From Hyphomicrobiales bacterium (lineage in GTDB: Bacteria > Pseudomonadota > Alphaproteobacteria > Rhizobiales > Aestuariivirgaceae), in assembly GCA_027024225.1 (NCBI GenBank), contig JALVSR010000073.1, positions 1-36,364 on the forward strand: 36,364 nt of DNA, in the 5' to 3' direction. Numbering within the stretch: position 1 is the first letter of the stretch; every line of letters starts with the position of its first letter. Below the pieces are notes generated by a model. It worked only from the letters and a program-made list of their open reading frames with translations, was not told where the DNA came from and did not search any database. Of this stretch, positions 32,164-36,364 are shown in pieces. The position numbers and the translations under genes were made by a program.

Positions 32164-34538
32164 GCCTCCTCTTCCTCCTCGATCTCTCTCCCGGCGGAAG
32201 AAAGGACCGCCGCTCCCCTGTCTCCCCCCGTGGCGGCACCGGCCCTCGCATCACCCTTTTCCTCGGCCACCTCTTCTGCCGAGGCGTTTTCCGACCCGGT
32301 TTCCAGCGGCAGCCACAGGCTCGCCATGGCGCCGCGGCCTTCCGGCGCATCCGCCAGCTCCAGCCGCCCGCCATGCTCCTCCATGATGCGTTGCACGATG
32401 GCCAGCCCCAGTCCGGTGCCCTTGTCGCGCGTGGTCATGTAGGGTTCGGTCAGGCGATGCCGGTTTTCCTGCGGCAAGCCGCGGCCATTGTCGATAACGG
32501 AAATGACGGCATGGCCGTCCCGCTCTTCCAGCCGCACCACGATTCGCCCCTGCAACCCCGGTTCCTCCTCGCGTCTTGCCTCGATGGCCTCGCGCGCGTT
32601 CTTCACCAGGTTGGTCAGCGCCTGGGTGATCAGCGGGCGGTCGAATTTCACCAGCAGGAGCCTTTCGGGCAATTCGAGCTCGATATGCACGTCATCGCTG
32701 CTCACCCGCTGCAACAGCAGCGCCTCCTTGATTGCCTGCACCAGGTCCTGCTCTTCGGGGCGCGCCTTGGGCATGCGCGCGAAGGAGGAGAACTCGTCCA
32801 CCATCCGCCCGATGTCCTCCACCTGACGCACGATGGTGTCCGTGCACTGGGCGAAGATTTCCGGGTTGGAGCTGATTTCCCTGGCGAACCGCCGCCGCAG
32901 GCGCTCGGCCGAGAGCTGGATGGGGGTGAGCGGGTTCTTGATCTCGTGCGCGATGCGCCGCGCCACGTCGGCCCAGGCGGCGTTGCGTTGCGCCTTCAGG
33001 AGTTCCGTGGTGTCGTCGAAGGTGATCACATGGCCCGACACCTCCTCGCCGGCGCGTTCCATGCAGGCGCGCACCACGAATGTGCGTTCCTCGCCTTTCA
33101 CCCGCACCTGCACATGATCTTCCGCACAGCCCGAGCGTCGCGCATCCGCCGCCTGCAGCACCGGCACGAAAGCCGGAATCACTTCTTGCAGCGGTCGCCC
33201 CAGCACCTCGCGCCCTTCCAGCCCCAGCAACATCCGGGCCGAATTGTTCAGCAGGCGCACGCGCCCCTCCCTGTCCAGCCCGATCACCCCGGCGGAAACG
33301 CCGGCCAGCACCGCCTCCATGAACTGCCGGCGTTCGTCCAGCTCGTGATAGGCGTCCAGCAACTCCTGACGCTGCGACTTGAGCTGGCGCGTCATCTGGT
33401 TAAACACGCGTACCAGCAGGTCGATGTCGTCATTGCCGCGCGGGTGCGGCAGCTGCACATCGAAATTGCCGCGCGCCAGCTCGCGCGAGGCGCGAATGAG
33501 CCCCACCACCGGCGCCACCAGCCTGTCCGCCAGCCACAGGCCGAACCAGGTGGCCGCCAGCAGGAAGATGAAGGCGATGCCGGCATAGACGAAGGCGAAG
33601 GTGACCTGCAGGCCAAAGCGTTGCTTCTTGAACGAGAGGAATTCCGAAAGCTCTTCCTGCGCCGCCGCCAGCTGCCGGATGACCTCCGGGTTCACCGGTC
33701 GGTAGATGAGCAGGTAACGCCCCTCGGGCTTTTTCAACTTCAGCAGCACACGAATGAAATTGTCCCCCGGTCCGGGGCCGGACGCCAGCACCTTGCCCCG
33801 GTCCGCCTGGCGGTAGGCGTCCGGTGGCGGTGGTCGAAAGCGGATGTTGCGGTCGGACGTGATGGCCACGTCCAGCCGCCGCCGGACCGGATCGATGATG
33901 TAGACGGCCGGCACGCCACGCACCGCCGCCAGCACGGAAAGCCGCTGCATGAACTGTCGCAGATCACGCAGGAACAGAGCCTCGTTGGCCTCGATGTCAC
34001 GCGCCAGCGCCTGCGCATCCATTTTCGCCTGCACCATCTTGTCTTCGATGTAGGCCTCCGACACGATGATGGCGCGGCGCACGATGTTCTCGATGCGCTC
34101 GGAAAACCAGGCGTCCAGCCCACGGTTGAGCGTGACGGAAGCGAAAACGGCCACGATGATGGCCGGCACCGCGGCGAACAGCGACAGCAGCCCCACGATG
34201 CGCGCATGCAGCCGCGCACCCGCCAGCCGCCGCCGTCGCGCCCGGATGAGCCAATAGATCTGCACGCCAATGAGCCCGGCCAGCAGCAGCACCATCACGC
34301 CATTGGCCGCCACCAGCCAGGTGACCAGCTGCGGTGTGGGGGTGATGGGGGTCAGTCCCGTGAGAATGAGATAGGTCGCAAGCCCCAGGAAAATGGCCAG
34401 CACCACCAGCACCAGCCCGGCCCAGCCCGTGCGCGGGCGGCGGAAGGAGACGATATCGTCATCCTTGGCAACGGGCGGCCCCTCGCCGCCCGTGTCGGGG
34501 CGTTTCAGACTTGATGCCGCCATGGCCTCGCCGGACAT
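32160..34538 (-). CDS. ntrY: NtrY-family sensor histidine kinase
   Basis: 792 residues. Three N-terminal membrane segments (about 38-60, 75-97 and 115-135) are followed by a periplasmic sensor part, another membrane segment (about 305-330), HAMP (LVAPVVGLIRASRELARGNFDVQLP), a PAS domain (MEAVLAGVSAGVIGLDREGRVRLLNNSA), the phospho-acceptor box ARRIAHEIKNPLTPIQLSAERL near residue 530, and a kinase domain with NLVKNAREA, DNGRGLP and GTGLGLAI. The last 50 residues are Glu/Ala-rich and probably disordered. The start at 34538 or 34523 is possible. Its stop overlaps the ntrX start, so the pair is coupled. Confidence 0.94.
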   Translation of the reverse strand: MSGEAMAASSLKRPDTGGEGPPVAKDDDIVSFRRPRTGWAGLVLVVLAIFLGLATYLILTGLTPITPTPQLVTWLVAANGVMVLLLAGLIGVQIYWLIRARRRRLAGARLHARIVGLLSLFAAVPAIIVAVFASVTLNRGLDAWFSERIENIVRRAIIVSEAYIEDKMVQAKMDAQALARDIEANEALFLRDLRQFMQRLSVLAAVRGVPAVYIIDPVRRRLDVAITSDRNIRFRPPPPDAYRQADRGKVLASGPGPGDNFIRVLLKLKKPEGRYLLIYRPVNPEVIRQLAAAQEELSEFLSFKKQRFGLQVTFAFVYAGIAFIFLLAATWFGLWLADRLVAPVVGLIRASRELARGNFDVQLPHPRGNDDIDLLVRVFNQMTRQLKSQRQELLDAYHELDERRQFMEAVLAGVSAGVIGLDREGRVRLLNNSARMLLGLEGREVLGRPLQEVIPAFVPVLQAADARRSGCAEDHVQVRVKGEERTFVVRACMERAGEEVSGHVITFDDTTELLKAQRNAAWADVARRIAHEIKNPLTPIQLSAERLRRRFAREISSNPEIFAQCTDTIVRQVEDIGRMVDEFSSFARMPKARPEEQDLVQAIKEALLLQRVSSDDVHIELELPERLLLVKFDRPLITQALTNLVKNAREAIEARREEEPGLQGRIVVRLEERDGHAVISVIDNGRGLPQENRHRLTEPYMTTRDKGTGLGLAIVQRIMEEHGGRLELADAPEGRGAMASLWLPLETGSENASAEEVAEEKGDARAGAATGGDRGAAVLSSAGREIEEEEEA

Positions 34539-34754
34539 GCGTGGACTCTCCCGCTGGCTGTTGCGTCGACGCGCTCGTGCGAGCGCTGCCGGCGCTTCAG
34601 TGTGAAAGGCTTGTTGCAGAATTTCAACACCGCTGTGGCAATTTTGCGACAGTGCGCGCGGCCCGGCACCACGCGTGCGGGATCATGCCGGTGCGTTTAT
34701 TGAAATGTTCCCAGCAACCATCTGTCTTGTCGGCGCTTTGTGCTGCAAAACGAA

Positions 34755-34775
34755 TCGGCTCGACAACTCCGCCGA
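34755..34775 (-). terminator. Weak hairpin after glmS
   Basis: TCGGC and GCCGA form a 5-bp stem with an 11-base loop; on the minus strand TTCGTTTTGC follows. It lies 19 bp after the glmS stop. The rest of the 34539-34793 gap shows nothing else I can name. Confidence 0.3.
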
Positions 34776-34793
34776 CGACAGCGCCCAACAAGT

Positions 34794-36364
34794 TCATTCC
34801 ACCGTCACCGACTTGGCCAGGTTGCGCGGCTGGTCCACATCCGTTCCCAGGAACACCGCCGCATGATAGGCCAGCAGCTGCACCGGAATGGCGTAGAGGA
34901 TGGGTGAAATGAACGGGTGCGCGCTGGGCACGGTAATGGTCTCGAAGGCCTTCGCTCCGTGCTCCGAGGCCCCTTCCTCGTCCGTGATCAGCACGATGCG
35001 CGCCCCGCGCGCCCGCACTTCCTCCATGTTGGAGACGGTCTTGTCGAACAGCTGATCCCGCGGCGCGATGACCACCACCGGCATGTGCTCGTCGATCAGC
35101 GCAATGGGCCCGTGCTTCAGCTCGCCCGCCGCGTAGCCCTCCGCATGGATATAGGAGATCTCCTTGAACTTCAGCGCCCCTTCCAGCGCCAGTGGAAAAT
35201 TGATGCCCCGGCCGAGATAGAGAATATCCTGCGCGCGGGCCAGCTCGTGCGCCACCTTCTCCACCTGCCGCTCTCGCTCCAGCGTCTTCACCACCAGGCG
35301 CGGCAGCCCTTGCAGGGCGTGCACCAGCTCCGCCTCATGTTCGGCGGAAATGGCGCCGCGTGCGCGCGCCAAGGCAATGGCGAAAGCCGCCAGCACCACC
35401 AGCTGGCAGGTGAAGGCCTTCGTCGAGGCCACGCCGATTTCCGGTCCCGCCATGGTGCGCAAGACAACGTCGCTTTCCCGCGCGATGGTGGATTCCGGCA
35501 CGTTCACCACCGCCGCCACCTTCTGTCCCATGCTCCGGCAATAGCGCAGCGCGGCCAGGGTGTCCGCCGTTTCGCCCGACTGCGAGATCACCAGCGACAG
35601 CCCACCCTCCGAAAGCGGTGCCTCGCGGTAACGGAACTCCGAGGCGATATCCACCTCCACCGGCAGCCGCGCCAGCTGCTCCAGCCAATACTTGCCCACC
35701 AGCCCCGCGTAATAGGCCGTGCCGCAGGCGGTGATGGTCAGCCGGTCGAGCCGGCCCAGGTCCACCGGCATGTCGGGTATGCGCACGCGCCCTTCGGCGA
35801 AATCGAGGTATTCGGCCATGGTGTGGCCAATCACGTCCGGCTGCTCGTGGATCTCCTTGGCCATGAAATGCCGATATCCCCCCTTGTCCACCAGCAGCGA
35901 GGCGGCCTGAGTGAATTGCAGGGGGCGAATGACATGCCGGCGTTCCGCATCCAGGATCTCGAACCCTTCACGGGTCAGGAACACCACGTCGCCGTCCTCC
36001 AGATAGGTGATGCGCGAGGTAAACGGCGCCAGCGCGATGGCATCGGACCCCAGCATCATCTCTCCCTCGCCATGCCCCACCGCCAGCGGCGATCCGCGCC
36101 GCGCGCCAACCATCAGGTTCTCCTCACCCTCGAAGATGATGGCGAAGGCAAAGGCCCCCTGCAGGCGCTCCAACACGTTCAGCACCGCCTCTTTCGGGCT
36201 GTCGCCTTCTTCCAGCCGCAGGTTGATGAGATGGGCAACGATTTCCGTATCCGTGTCCGATTCCGGATGTACGCCGCGCAGGCGCAGCTCTTCGCGCAGC
36301 TCGCTGAAATTCTCGATGATGCCGTTATGGACGATGGCCACGCGCCCGGCAATGTGGGGATGCG
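34794..36364 (-). CDS. glmS: Glutamine-fructose-6-phosphate aminotransferase, N-terminus cut by the window
   Basis: About 523 of some 607 residues are visible; the start and catalytic Cys1 lie beyond the right edge, and the frame is open to position 364 of the last kilobase (HPHIAGRVAIVHNGIIENF). It makes glucosamine 6-phosphate from fructose 6-phosphate and glutamine, the first step to UDP-GlcNAc for peptidoglycan and LPS. The rest of the glutaminase domain is followed by two SIS sugar-isomerase domains (SQSGETADTLAALRY and GRGINFPLALEGALKFKE) and the typical end DVDQPRNLAKSVTVE. A GTG near 36341 lies inside a conserved stretch and is not the start. Confidence 0.96.
   Translation of the reverse strand, partial: HPHIAGRVAIVHNGIIENFSELREELRLRGVHPESDTDTEIVAHLINLRLEEGDSPKEAVLNVLERLQGAFAFAIIFEGEENLMVGARRGSPLAVGHGEGEMMLGSDAIALAPFTSRITYLEDGDVVFLTREGFEILDAERRHVIRPLQFTQAASLLVDKGGYRHFMAKEIHEQPDVIGHTMAEYLDFAEGRVRIPDMPVDLGRLDRLTITACGTAYYAGLVGKYWLEQLARLPVEVDIASEFRYREAPLSEGGLSLVISQSGETADTLAALRYCRSMGQKVAAVVNVPESTIARESDVVLRTMAGPEIGVASTKAFTCQLVVLAAFAIALARARGAISAEHEAELVHALQGLPRLVVKTLERERQVEKVAHELARAQDILYLGRGINFPLALEGALKFKEISYIHAEGYAAGELKHGPIALIDEHMPVVVIAPRDQLFDKTVSNMEEVRARGARIVLITDEEGASEHGAKAFETITVPSAHPFISPILYAIPVQLLAYHAAVFLGTDVDQPRNLAKSVTVE

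Noticed and set aside
34675-34866. A small plus-strand frame with STVTDLARLRG
   Set aside because: It reads antisense through the end of glmS and has no start signal or support.
1-36364. tRNA genes, CRISPR arrays or an integrated phage
   Set aside because: I looked for T-arm sequences, regularly spaced repeats and phage or integrase genes and saw none; a dedicated tRNA or CRISPR search could still find something missed by eye.

Overview
This 36.4 kb window is GC-rich, densely coded chromosomal DNA that looks alphaproteobacterial. The evidence is the gene order fabD-fabG-acpP-fabF-mltG-yicC-gmk next to pdxA-rsmA, the yfgM-like/bamB/der cluster, a single bifunctional Rsh, an NtrYX pair whose NtrX lacks the GAFTGA motif, and DUF3775 and IalB-like proteins. 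The genus cannot be fixed from the sequence alone. I found no rRNA, tRNA, CRISPR array, transposase or phage gene.

Layout, left to right. (1) 1-4.1 kb is accessory: the end of a TPR protein, an unrecognised exported protein, a MerR regulator divergent from a small CDF-type metal transporter with a Cys-rich N-terminus, and a TauE/SafE exporter. (2) 4.1-7.3 kb holds recG and a bacterial voltage-gated sodium channel of the NavMs type. (3) 7.3-12.8 kb, minus strand, runs rsh, a DUF2062 membrane protein, acpS and dxs (stringent response, ACP activation, isoprenoid entry step). (4) 13-15.2 kb, plus strand, is pdxA overlapping rsmA. (5) 15.2-22.6 kb, minus strand, is the fatty-acid and envelope cluster from fabD down to gmk, with a small GDCCVxC protein at its end. 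(6) 22.7-29.7 kb holds DUF3775, an exported IalB-like protein, panB, a YfgM-like protein, bamB, der and a DUF808 membrane protein. (7) 29.9-36.4 kb, minus strand, holds an unrecognised Met-rich exported protein, ntrY-ntrX and the 3' part of glmS.

The main result beyond routine annotation is a family of modular palindromic repeats, seen at four loci. They are built from long GC-rich inverted arms plus a small tail hairpin of form GCRC-N4-GYGC. The hairpin occurs seven times; its loop varies freely, and one stem pair switches between G:C and A:T, as expected if structure rather than sequence is conserved. Three copies lie between genes (gmk/yicC, fabG/fabD, DUF3775/IalB-like). The fourth sits inside rsmA: exactly 273 bp (91 codons), open in frame, between the NLPY motif and the segment that normally follows it, and bounded by the direct repeat GACTGG. 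This resembles in principle the Rickettsia palindromic elements that insert in frame into genes, but the sequence shows no recognisable relation to them.

Other structure includes a duplicated 3' end of fabF, a textbook 19-bp-spacer MerR promoter, a dRS3-like inverted repeat before recG, an EK-coding hexanucleotide repeat in the der linker, and a palindrome in the fabD/DUF3775 divergent region.
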